From the NCBI GenBank assembly GCA_011051925.1, contig DRKE01000048.1, forward strand, positions 1 through 12,157: DNA of 12,157 nt. Direction: 5' to 3'. Below are positions 1-7,900 of this stretch, one piece after another (positions within the stretch are counted from its first letter, which is position 1; every line of letters begins with the position of its first letter). The stretch comes from Deltaproteobacteria bacterium. Lineage in GTDB: Bacteria; Myxococcota_A; UBA9160; UBA4427. The position numbers were made by a program, and so were the translations under genes. Under the pieces are notes generated by a model that saw only the letters and a list, made by a program, of their open reading frames with translations, was not told the origin of the DNA and made no database searches.

Positions 1-326
1 GCCCCCGCCCGCATCCGAGTCTCGATTCGCAATTCCGATCTCCCCCTCACCCGATCCGGTTCGTCCATCCAGTCGACGTCAAGCCAGCCCATCTCATGTA
101 GTGACCTACGACGACGACCCAATACGAGGACCCACCGCGGTGGCTCCAGCGCAGCGTTCAGATACGTTCGACTCGCGTCGATCGTGACGGAAAAAACGGA
201 AATGATGAGCGATGGAACGAGAGGACATCGCCGAAGGCGATCATCCATCGACGACGGACTCCTTGGGAGCGCTCTTCGGAGGAACGGCCCACCACTCGCG
301 ACGAAGCGAATCGCCCTCGTCCCGGT
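1..326. other. stretch with no supported gene
   Basis: I see no recognisable gene here. On the plus strand frame 1 stays open from base 1 to 441, but its product is Arg/Ser-rich, resembles no family I know and runs antisense into csoR, so it looks like a GC-driven shadow. On the minus strand an ATG at 90-92 opens a frame of about 30 codons that runs off the left edge; its beginning (MGWLDVDWMDEPDRV) looks plausible but there is no clear ribosome binding site, so it is only a possible start of a leftward gene. Small symmetric sites are a 12-bp palindrome at 132-143 (CCACCGCGGTGG) and a 5-bp stem with a 4-base loop at 168-181. A run of six A at 190-195 has no adjacent GC hairpin, so I do not call a csoR terminator. 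Confidence 0.5.
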
Positions 327-644
327 TCAGGGACGGACGCGACCAAAGCGGGAGAAGACGTCCATCAACTCGTCCAGTTTCTTCTTTCGTTCGCGTGGCT
401 TGCCGCTCTCGATCGCGCTCGCCACGCAAGTCTCCACATGAGAGGCCAGGAGCAGATGTCCGACCCGGTCGAGCGCCGCCTCCACGGCGGCGATCTGATT
501 CAGGACGTCGACACAGTATCGGTCGGCCTCCACCATGCGTTGGATTCCCTCCACCTGCCCAGCGATCCGCTTGAGCCTCGTGAGAACCTTCCTGCGCGCG
601 GCTTGATCCAATCTGTGCTCCCCTTCGCACTGTGGGCCGGTCAC
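327..644 (-). CDS. csoR: CsoR/RcnR-family metal-sensing transcriptional repressor
   Basis: Small all-helical DNA-binding repressor of the CsoR/RcnR/FrmR (DUF156) family, 105 aa from the GTG at 644. The family core is clear: R-L-K-R-I-A-G-Q-V-E-G-I at residues 23-34, then the ligand set Cys44 (in R-Y-C), His69 and Cys73 (H-V-E-T-C). This matches the Cys-His-Cys Cu(I) site of CsoR rather than the RcnR nickel/cobalt or FrmR formaldehyde patterns. In this family apo-protein binds an operator and Cu(I) releases it. The start is uncertain: GTG-644 lacks a good ribosome binding site, whereas a TTG at 609-611 has GGGGAG (618-623) six bases upstream and would give 94 aa, close to the usual start just before the first helix. 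The longer form adds a short tail with Cys6 and His10. It is divergent from the efflux operon and probably controls both itself and that operon through the 695-711 site. The family call is firm; copper specificity is inferred. Confidence 0.93.
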   Translation of the reverse strand: MTGPQCEGEHRLDQAARRKVLTRLKRIAGQVEGIQRMVEADRYCVDVLNQIAAVEAALDRVGHLLLASHVETCVASAIESGKPRERKKKLDELMDVFSRFGRVRP

Positions 645-660
645 ACCGGCTGCCTGCTAC

Positions 661-690
661 TTGCGGTTCGGCGTCGCCTCGCGATATGCT
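661..690 (+). promoter_or_regulatory. candidate efflux-operon promoter
   Basis: TTGCGG (661-666) and TATGCT (685-690) are separated by 18 bases. Each matches only 3-4 of 6 consensus positions, so this is weaker than the minus-strand promoter. Its -10 overlaps the csoR -10 on the other strand, and the predicted start near 697 falls inside the operator. That would leave a leader of about 155 bases before the first gene at 854. A promoter closer to 854 cannot be excluded. Confidence 0.35.
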
Positions 691-714
691 ACTCATACCC
701 TCATGGGGTATCAA
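686..714 (-). promoter_or_regulatory. candidate csoR promoter
   Basis: On the minus strand TTGATA (complement of 709-714; 5 of 6 to TTGACA) is followed after exactly 17 bases by TAGCAT (complement of 686-691; 4 of 6 to TATAAT). The 695-711 operator lies in the spacer and overlaps the -35 edge, as expected for autorepression. Transcription would start near 679, about 35 bases before the GTG start or about 68 before the TTG start. Confidence 0.5.
695..711. promoter_or_regulatory. CsoR-type operator, perfect 6-5-6 inverted repeat
   Basis: ATACCC (695-700), spacer TCATG (701-705), GGGTAT (706-711): both arms are perfect. A/T-flanked C-tract and G-tract arms are the known pattern of CsoR operators. 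It lies in the divergent region between csoR and the efflux operon. It fills most of the -35/-10 spacer of the minus-strand promoter and covers the expected transcription start of the plus-strand promoter, so one bound repressor could block both directions. Operator identity is inferred from form and context. Confidence 0.8.
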
Positions 715-853
715 GAGCCCGGCACGGCCGTCCGATAGAGAAGAACAGGGGCGGAAATCGGATCGTAGAAGCAGGGTCGGAAATCATCGAAACACGAACC
801 GACTGGACCGAGCCGATCGGACACATCGGACACAAGAGCCGATCAGGGAGCCA

Positions 854-1249
854 ATGAGCTTGAGACGAAACGGGTGGCAGATCGTGGTCATGATGGCGCT
901 TTTCGCCATTCATACGCCGATTTGCGGGCTGGCCTGCTTCGAGAGCCCGTCTGTCGGGCCGACATCGATCACAGAACACGCCTGCCACGAGAAGACGTCC
1001 CACTCGTCGTCCCACGAACGGTCGGGTTCGTCGAATCCGGAAGACGGCTGTGGGTGCCAACTCACCCTTCACGGGTTCGTGCCCCAATCCGCCGACACGA
1101 ATGCTTCATCGTCGATCGATCACGCGATCGACGCGGGGAATCGTGTCGATCGGGTGCAGCTCGAACGAGGTACGGGGCTGCAGGTTGCCGTCATTTCCGA
1201 CCTCCCGCCGCCCGACGTCCTGCTGCTCAAATCCACTCTCATCATCTGA
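854..1249 (+). CDS. small exported Cys/His-rich protein, first gene of efflux operon
   Basis: Hypothetical protein of 131 aa. The start at 854 was chosen because AGGGAG (845-850) precedes it by three bases and the next residues form a signal peptide: basic MSLRRNGW, a hydrophobic stretch at about 9-26, then a possible cleavage at GLA|C near residue 27. The mature part has Cys28, Cys44, Cys66 and Cys68 (C-G-C) and His42, 45, 50, 54, 73 and 90, mostly in a His/Ser cluster at 42-54. It ends in P-P-P-D-V-L-L-L-K-S-x-L-I-I, a hydrophobic tail. GLAC is a poor lipobox (Gly at -3), so a lipoprotein is unlikely. I do not recognise a named domain. Small Cys/His-rich exported proteins often lead Cus-type operons, so a periplasmic metal-binding or copper-donor role is an inference. 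A 165-base gap separates it from the next gene. Confidence 0.72.
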   Translation: MSLRRNGWQIVVMMALFAIHTPICGLACFESPSVGPTSITEHACHEKTSHSSSHERSGSSNPEDGCGCQLTLHGFVPQSADTNASSSIDHAIDAGNRVDRVQLERGTGLQVAVISDLPPPDVLLLKSTLII

Positions 1250-1414
1250 AGCGACCCGAGCATCTCCGCGCAACGCACGGCACCAGGTGCGCCCGGCGGG
1301 CGCTGGGCGCTGGGCGAAAACCGGAGACGCCCTGCCGGCCGAGGTCTGCCACATGGCGGATCTCCATGCTCAGCCGACGCCTCGAAGAGGTGTCCTGGAT
1401 TCTCGGGAGTCTCG
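1250..1414 (+). other. intergenic gap with GC hairpin inside the operon
   Basis: Only sizeable gap within the efflux operon. It contains a 15-base perfect palindrome at 1289-1303 (arms GCGCCCG/CGGGCGC around one G), realistically a 5-6 bp stem, followed by the 7-base unit GGGCGCT repeated twice and a partial third copy (1298-1316). There is no T-run after the hairpin, so an intrinsic terminator is not supported; RNA stability or processing effects are possible. No small gene is evident. Confidence 0.4.
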
Positions 1415-2152
1415 ATGACGATGAAGAATGGTTTCAAACGGAATTGGCTGTATTTCGCGATCACGATCCTGCTGATCTCGGCTCCGGATCACGTCTCGGC
1501 CCACAAGGGCCATGAAGAAGCAAGAAGAAAAGCGGCGACCAACACACCCGAGTCCGTCACGGAAGCAACGCCCACCGCCTCCGTTCTCGCGCCCGAGCTG
1601 TCCGCGGCCCGGTCGGGATCCGGCGCCACCGGAGATCACGACCCTGGGGACCATTCCGCAGGTCACCGGGTCGAGTCCGCGCCCGCCGCGGCAGCAGAGC
1701 CCCCGAGCAACGTGCCGAAACCCCTCGCATGGGTCGGACGATTCCATCCGCCCCTCACCCATTTCCCGATCGCGCTGCTCTCGGTCGCGGCCCTGGCCGA
1801 ATTCCTGGCCATACGGACCCGCTCGAGCTACTTCGAGAACGTCGTCCATTTCTCGGTCCTGGTCGGCGCGATCAGTGCGGTGGGTGCCGCGACGCTGGGC
1901 TGGCTTTTCGGCGGATTCCACCTCGTGGACGATGAATGGCCGATGACGGCCCATCGGTGGGTCGGCACCACGACCGCCCTGCTTTCCATCGGACTCCTCG
2001 TTCTCCTCGAGCGCGCGCGCCAGGACGACGCGACGAGGATTCGATTCCGAATCCTGCTCTTCACCGCCGCGGCCGTCGTCGGGGTCACCGGCTTCCTGGG
2101 TGGCGCCCTGGTCTACGGCCTCGATCACTATGCGTGGTCCTTCGAATCATGA
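1415..2152 (+). CDS. DUF2231 membrane protein with His-containing periplasmic linker
   Basis: 245 aa. GGGAG (1405-1409) lies five bases before the ATG at 1415, which fixes the start. Residues 1-29 form a signal peptide or first membrane segment (K-R-N-W-L-Y-F-A-I-T-I-L-L then V-S-A). Residues 30-100 form an Ala/Pro/Ser-rich linker with His30, 33, 75, 80 and 84. From 108 the DUF2231 core begins with the hallmark H-P-P-L-T-H-F-P-I-A-L-L (His111, His116), then membrane helices at about 113-133, 144-167, 181-199 and 212-236, with H180-R181-W182 and G-G-A-L-V-Y-G near the end. DUF2231 proteins are uncharacterised integral membrane proteins; the paired conserved His suggest metal or haem ligands but this is unproven. 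The stop overlaps the next start (ATGA at 2149-2152), which ties it to the channel gene and argues for a role in copper export. Family call good, function unknown. Confidence 0.85.
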   Translation: MTMKNGFKRNWLYFAITILLISAPDHVSAHKGHEEARRKAATNTPESVTEATPTASVLAPELSAARSGSGATGDHDPGDHSAGHRVESAPAAAAEPPSNVPKPLAWVGRFHPPLTHFPIALLSVAALAEFLAIRTRSSYFENVVHFSVLVGAISAVGAATLGWLFGGFHLVDDEWPMTAHRWVGTTTALLSIGLLVLLERARQDDATRIRFRILLFTAAAVVGVTGFLGGALVYGLDHYAWSFES

Positions 2153-3453
2153 AGCCTTCGATCCGACGACTGATCATCCTGTCCATCGCGACCCTGCCTC
2201 TCCTGGCGAGCGCCGGAGAGCGCGCGCCCGAAGCGGCAGCGGCGGAAGGAATCCCCGAAGTCCTCACCCTCTCCTGGTGTCTCGAGCGAGCCCGCCAGGC
2301 CAATCCGGCTCTCGAGCAGGATGCCGCTTCCGCCGCCGCCGCGAAGGAGCGCATCGCACCGGCCGGTGCCCTCGACGATCCACGCTTCAGCTACGAAGCG
2401 AGCAACATCCCGACCGGCGATTTCGATTTCGCATCGACTCCGCTTTCCGGAAACCAGCTCGGCTTCAAGCAGAAGTTCCCCTTTCCCGGCGTGCTCGGAA
2501 ATCGCGAGGCCGCCGCCCGCGCGGCCGCGAAGGCCGCCGATTGGCAGCTCGAGGACCGTCAGCTCCGAATCGCCGCTGCCGTCGAACGGGCCTGGGCGGA
2601 ACTCGGTTTTGCCCATCGCGCGCTGGCGATCACCGACCGGAACATCGATCTGTTGCGCCAGCTGACGCGCATCGCGGAGACGAAATACTCCGTCGGCCGG
2701 GGCTTGCAGCAGGACGTCCTGCGGGCCCAGGTCGAGCTGACCCGGCTGCTGAACGAACGGCTTTCGCGGGTCGCGTCGGTCGAACGGGCGGAGGCGTCCC
2801 TGGCCGCACTCCTGGATCTCCCACCGGAGACCCGGCTGCCCGACACGACCGACCTGGCGGATGATGCCCCGCTCCCCACGCTCACGGAACTCGTCGAGAG
2901 GCTCGAAGAACGCAGCCCCCTCTTGAAGCGCCTACGGGAACGGATCGAAGAGGCGGATCGCCTGGAGCGGGTCGCCCGACTCGAGGGCTATCCCGATTTC
3001 GATCTTGGCGTCGGCTATCGGATCCGACGAAGCGTGCCGGGGGATCCCGTCGATGGCGATGACTTCGTCTCCGCGGGAATCACGATCCGGCTCCCCATCG
3101 ACCGCCGGAAATGGCAGGCCCGGGTGGCGGAACGGCAGGCGCTCGCGAGGCGAGCCCGCGCCGACTATCGGAATGCTCACGCCGCCTTGCTGAATTCCCT
3201 TCGCAGCCGCTTCGCGTCCCTGCGACAAGCCGACTCCGAAGTCGATCTCGTTGGAGACGGATTGATTCCCCAGGCACGCCAATCACTCGAATCGACCCGC
3301 TCCGGGTATGAGGTGGACAAAGTGGATTTTCTCGATCTGATCGACAGCCAGGTCAGCTTGCTCGAAGCCGAGTTGCGTCTCGAGCGGGCCTGGGCCGACC
3401 GCCGAGCGGCCTTCTCCGCCGTCGAGGCCGCCGTAGGGGAGACGCTCCGATGA
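2149..3453 (+). CDS. cusC: TolC/CusC-like outer-membrane efflux channel
   Basis: 434 aa. The start at 2149 was chosen over upstream in-frame starts because it overlaps the DUF2231 stop as ATGA and opens directly on a signal peptide (basic MKPSIRR, hydrophobic core, L-A-S-A cleavage near 22). The mature protein has the two tandem outer-membrane efflux repeats of the TolC family: a first half with long Ala/Arg/Glu helices (about 35-240, including F-K-Q-K-F-P-F-P-G, typical of heavy-metal members) and a second half at about 250-430 with G-Y-P-D-F-D-L-G-V-G-Y and later Y-E-V-D-K-V-D-F-L-D-L-I-D-S-Q. It should form the trimeric tunnel that receives substrate from the CusA/CusB pump. No canonical lipobox, so it may lack the lipid anchor of E. 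coli CusC. No ribosome binding site of its own, consistent with translational coupling. Its stop overlaps the adaptor start. Firm family call; metal substrate from context. Confidence 0.92.
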   Translation: MKPSIRRLIILSIATLPLLASAGERAPEAAAAEGIPEVLTLSWCLERARQANPALEQDAASAAAAKERIAPAGALDDPRFSYEASNIPTGDFDFASTPLSGNQLGFKQKFPFPGVLGNREAAARAAAKAADWQLEDRQLRIAAAVERAWAELGFAHRALAITDRNIDLLRQLTRIAETKYSVGRGLQQDVLRAQVELTRLLNERLSRVASVERAEASLAALLDLPPETRLPDTTDLADDAPLPTLTELVERLEERSPLLKRLRERIEEADRLERVARLEGYPDFDLGVGYRIRRSVPGDPVDGDDFVSAGITIRLPIDRRKWQARVAERQALARRARADYRNAHAALLNSLRSRFASLRQADSEVDLVGDGLIPQARQSLESTRSGYEVDKVDFLDLIDSQVSLLEAELRLERAWADRRAAFSAVEAAVGETLR

Positions 3454-4964
3454 AATCGACGAACGGGCTCAACATGATCCTCGTCGCCCTGCTTGCCGCC
3501 GGCATCGGCTGGTTCGCGGCCACGAAGATGGGGGGATCCACCGGAGGATCTCCTACGTCCGCATCCACCCCCGCGGACGGATCCGGAGACGGGCCTTGTC
3601 CCGGTGGCGCTGCACCGGCCTACTGGAAGGCACCGATGGACCCGACCTATGTGCGGAACGAACCCGGAAAGTCTCCGATGGGAATGGATCTCATCCCGGT
3701 CTGTCCGGGGGAAGCGGGTGGTGACGGCAAGCGGATTCGTGTCGAATCCGCACTGATCCAGAGCAGCGGTGTCCGAACCGCACCCGTCGAGCGGCGTGAC
3801 CTTGCGCGCAAGATCCGCACGGTCGGCCTCGTCGACTACGACGAGCGTCTGGTCAGCCATGTCCACACGAAGTTCCAGGGTTGGATCGAGAAGCTCTACG
3901 TCGAGTACGAAGGGCAGATGGTGAAGAAGGGACAACCCCTTCTCGACGTCTATTCGCCCGAACTCGTCTCGACCCAGGAAGAACTGCTCGTCGCCCAGGC
4001 CTATCGGAAATCGACGGGGAGCAGCGCGTTCGAAGACATTTCGGAGGGAGGAGACGAGCTCTTCAAGGCGGCTCGGATGCGCCTCGAACTCTGGGACATC
4101 CCGGATTCCGCGATCGAGCGCCTCCTGGAAACGGGCGAAGTCCGCAAGACGCTGACGCTCTATGCGTCCAACAGCGGCGTCGTGACGGATCTGATGGCAC
4201 GAGAGGGCATGCAGATCGATGCCAACATGAATCTCTATACGATCGCCGACCTCTCCCGGGTGTGGCTCTATGCGGACATCTACGAATACGAACTCCCCTG
4301 GGTCGCGGTCGGCCAGCGCGGCATCGCCGACCTGAGCTACCTGCCCGGCAGGGTCTTCGAAGGCGTCGTCACCTACGTCTACCCCTTCCTCGACCCCAGG
4401 ACCCGGACGGCGCGCGCGAGGCTCGAACTCGCGAATCCGGATCTCGAACTCAAGCCCGACATGTTCGCGAACGTCACGATCGAAACCGATCTTCGCCCCG
4501 ACGTCCTGACCGTTCCGGAAGAAGCGGTCATCCGATCCGGCCGGCGAAGTCTCGTGATCATTTCGCTGCCGGGCGGATATTTCGAGCCCCGCGACGTCGA
4601 GTTGGGAATCGACTCCGGCGACGGGTGGCTCGAAATCACATCCGGACTCTCGGAAGGCGAACTCGTCGTCACGTCCGGCCAATTCCTGCTCGACAGCGAA
4701 AGCAAATTGCAGGAAGCCGTGCAGAAGTTCCTGCGCTCCGGGGGATCGAAGGAGTCGGACGACGGAGAGATGGCCCCGATGGATGGAATGGATGGGATGG
4801 ATGGAGCGAAGAAAAGCCGATCGGAGCCGGGCATGGAGATGGACATGGGAATGGACCTTTCGGAACACGACATGGATGGCATGGCGGACATGAAGTCGAT
4901 GAACATGGAATCCGATGCCGGATCTCCCCAGGCGGGCCACTCCATGCCTGCAACGGACGAGTAG
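3450..4964 (+). CDS. cusB: CusB-like periplasmic adaptor with metal-binding head and Met/Asp-rich tail
   Basis: 504 aa, longer than typical CusB (about 400). The start overlaps the cusC stop (ATGA) and has AGGGGAG at 3435-3441, eight bases upstream. Residues 7-24 form an N-terminal membrane anchor. Residues 59-84 are the heavy-metal-binding motif Y-W-K-A-P-M-D-P...P-G-K-S-P-M-G-M-D-L-I-P-V. Met63, Met77 and Met79 correspond to E. coli CusB Met49, Met64 and Met66, the known Cu(I)/Ag(I) ligands. Cys50 and Cys85 flank it. Biotinyl-lipoyl-like halves appear at about 142-170 and 241-270, with hairpin helices between and beta-barrel and membrane-proximal regions to about 425. From 441 to the end the protein is an acidic tail with 14 Met in 64 residues plus two His, absent from E. 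coli CusB. It should link channel and pump and hand over metal. The tail may be an extra metal sponge or chaperone-docking site (inference). Confidence 0.94.
   Translation: MKSTNGLNMILVALLAAGIGWFAATKMGGSTGGSPTSASTPADGSGDGPCPGGAAPAYWKAPMDPTYVRNEPGKSPMGMDLIPVCPGEAGGDGKRIRVESALIQSSGVRTAPVERRDLARKIRTVGLVDYDERLVSHVHTKFQGWIEKLYVEYEGQMVKKGQPLLDVYSPELVSTQEELLVAQAYRKSTGSSAFEDISEGGDELFKAARMRLELWDIPDSAIERLLETGEVRKTLTLYASNSGVVTDLMAREGMQIDANMNLYTIADLSRVWLYADIYEYELPWVAVGQRGIADLSYLPGRVFEGVVTYVYPFLDPRTRTARARLELANPDLELKPDMFANVTIETDLRPDVLTVPEEAVIRSGRRSLVIISLPGGYFEPRDVELGIDSGDGWLEITSGLSEGELVVTSGQFLLDSESKLQEAVQKFLRSGGSKESDDGEMAPMDGMDGMDGAKKSRSEPGMEMDMGMDLSEHDMDGMADMKSMNMESDAGSPQAGHSMPATDE
4774..4804 (+). repeat. 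GATGGATGG-type short tandem repeat coding the Met/Asp tail
   Basis: The start of the CusB tail is coded by imperfect repeats of GATGGA/GATGGG, giving M-D-G-M-D-G-M-D-G. Such repeats can change length by slippage; changes of nine bases would add or remove M-D-G units without a frameshift. Confidence 0.6.
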
Positions 4965-4968
4965 GCCG

Positions 4969-7900
4969 ATGCTACGCCGCATCATCGAAGGCTCCGCGAA
5001 CAATCCCTTCCTGGTCGGCCTCGCGACGATCGTCCTGATCGCCACGGGCGTCTATGCAGCCAGGAATACGCCCCTCGATGCGATTCCGGACCTCTCGGAT
5101 GTCCAGGTGATCGTGTTCACGGAATATCCCGGACAGGCGCCACAGGTCGTCGAAGACCAGGTGACCTACCCGCTCACGACGGCCATGCTCTCCGTTCCGT
5201 TCGCCAAGACCGTGAGAGGCTATTCGTTCTTCGGATTCTCGTTCGTCTACATCATCTTCGAGGACGGCACTGATCTCTATTGGGCGAGATCACGTGTGCT
5301 GGAGTACCTGAACTTCGTCGCGGGACGCCTTCCTCCCGGCGTCACCCCCGCGCTCGGACCGGACGCGACCGGCGTCGGATGGATCTACGAATACGCGCTC
5401 GTCGACCGGACGGGAAAGCACGATCTGGCAGAACTCCGCTCGATCCAGGACTGGTATCTCCGCTACGAACTCCAGACCGTGCCCGGCGTCGCCGAAGTCG
5501 CCGGCATCGGCGGATTCATCCGTCAATACCAGGTCGAGGTCGAGCCGAACGCGCTGGCTTCCTACGGATTCTCGCTTTCCCAGATCCGACAGGCGATCCA
5601 GCGCAGCAACAACGACGTGGGCGGACGCCTCGTCGAGATGGCCGAAACCGAATTCATGGTCCGGGGCCGCGGCTACATCCGATCCCTGGACGATCTCCGT
5701 TCGATCGTGATCGGAACCAATGGGACCGGCACTCCGGTCCTCCTGCGAGACGTCGCGAAGGTCCATTTCGGGCCCGAGCTGCGTCGCGGCCTGGCCGATC
5801 TGAACGGCGAAGGCGAAGTCGCGGCGGGGATCGTCATCATGCGATTCGGAGAGAACGCGCTCGACGTCATCCGGAACGTGAAGGCCAGGCTCGAAACGCT
5901 GAAGGCCGGCCTGCCCGAAGGCGTCGAGATCGTCACCGTCTACGATCGGTCCGCGTTGATCGAGCGCGCGGTCGACAACCTCCGGGAGAAGCTCGTCGAG
6001 GAGATCGCGATCGTCGCCTTGATCTGCGTTCTCTTCCTCGTCCACCTGCGGAGTGCATTCGTCGCGATCCTGACGCTTCCGCTCGGCGTGATGGTCTCGA
6101 TCATCATCATGTACGGTCAGGGCATCAATGCCAACATCATGTCACTCGGCGGCATCGCGATCGCGATCGGGGCCATGGTCGATGCGGCCGTGGTCATGGT
6201 CGAGAACGCGCACAAACACCTCGAGCGGGATGAAGGGAAGAAACCGCGCAAACAGATCATGATCGATGCCGCGACGGAGGTGGGCCCTGCCCTCTTCTTC
6301 TCGCTCTTGATCATCACGGTCTCCTTTCTTCCCGTCTTCACGCTCGAAGCGCAGGAAGGTCGGCTCTTCCAACCCCTGGCCTTCACGAAGACCTACTCGA
6401 TGGCCGGAGCAGCCGTGCTCGCGATCACGGTCGTCCCCGTCCTGATGATCTGGTTCATTCGTGGCCGGATCGTTCCCGAGAGCCGGAATCCGCTCAATCG
6501 GTTGCTTCTCTGGCTCTATGCACCGGTCATCCACTTCGTCCTGCGCAGGCGGATCCTGGTCCTGACGGCCGCCGGCCTGCTTCTGGTCGCGACCGTCCTG
6601 TACCCCCTCCCACGACTCGGTTCCGAGTTCATGCCGCCACTGAACGAGGGTGACCTGCTCTACATGCCGACCACCCTGCCCGGTGTTTCGATCACGAAGG
6701 CGAGAGAGATCCTCCAGCAGACGGACCGGATGATCCGAAAGATCCCGGAAGTCCATCACGTCTTCGGCAAGGTCGGCCGTGCGGATACGGCGACGGATCC
6801 CGCGCCGCTTTCGATGATCGAGACGACGATCATGCTCAAACCACCGGAGGAATGGCGGGAAGGCATGACGATCAAGAAGCTGATCGCGGAGCTCGAGGAA
6901 TCGGTCAAGCTGCCGGGGGTTACGAATGCGTGGACGATGCCGATCAAGACCCGCATCGACATGCTCGCAACGGGCATCAAGACGCCGGTGGGCATCAAGA
7001 TCGCGGGCCCGGACCTGATGAAACTGCAGGAACTGGGTCAAGAAGTCGAAGGGATTCTCGCCGACGAGCCGGGCACCCTGAGCATCTTTGCTGAACGGGT
7101 CGTCGGAGGCAACTATCTCGACTTCGACATCGACCGTCACGAGATCGCTCGCTATGGACTCACGATCGCAGACGTCCAGGACGTCATTCAATCGGCCATC
7201 GGAGGGATGAACGTCACCTGGACCGTCGAAGGACTCGAACGGTATCCCGTGAACGTCCGCTATTCCCGCGAGCTCCGCGACAACCTCGCGATGCTGAGGC
7301 GGGTGCTGGTTCCGACGCCGAGCGGCGCGCAGGTTCCTCTCTCCCAACTCGCGAAGCTCGAGATCCGGAAGGGCCCGCCCTCGATCAAGAGCGAGAATGC
7401 ACGGTTGAACGCGTGGATCTACGTCGATCTCGACGGAGTGGATGTCGGCACCTGGGTCAACCGGGCGAAGAAGACGCTCGAACGCGAGTTCGAACTTCCG
7501 CCCGGCTATTCCATCGCCTGGAGCGGTCAGTATGAATACATGGAGCGAGCCGCCGAGCGGCTCCGGATCGTCGTCCCGATCACCCTCGGTGCGATCTTCC
7601 TGCTTCTCTACCTCAACTTCCGGCGCCTGTCGGACGCCTTGATCGTCATGCTGACGCTGCCTCTGGCCTCGATCGGTGGCGTCTGGCTGCTCTGGTGGCT
7701 CGACTACGACCTCAGCGTCGCCGTCGGCGTCGGATTCATCGCCCTGGCGGGTGTCGCGGCGGAGCTGGGTGTCATCCTGCTGGTCTTTCTCGAGGAGGCC
7801 GTCTCGCGATTCGAGGAGGAGGGGCGGCTGAACGATCGGAGGGACCTCCGGGAAGCGGTTCGCGAGGGGGCTGGCCTCCGAGTCCGCCCGATCATGATGA

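Noticed and set aside
140..195. T-loop-like GTTCGACTC, possible tRNA end
   Set aside because: The flanking T-stem has a mismatch and a wobble, no matching acceptor strand lies about 70 bases upstream, and no CCA follows.
1370..2128. 252-codon minus-strand frame under the DUF2231 gene
   Set aside because: Gly/Arg/Glu-rich product without a start signal, antisense to a protein with clear family motifs.
3177..5045. Long minus-strand frame of 622 codons under cusB/cusC
   Set aside because: Low-complexity Arg/His/Asp-rich product antisense to two clear family members; a GC-driven shadow.
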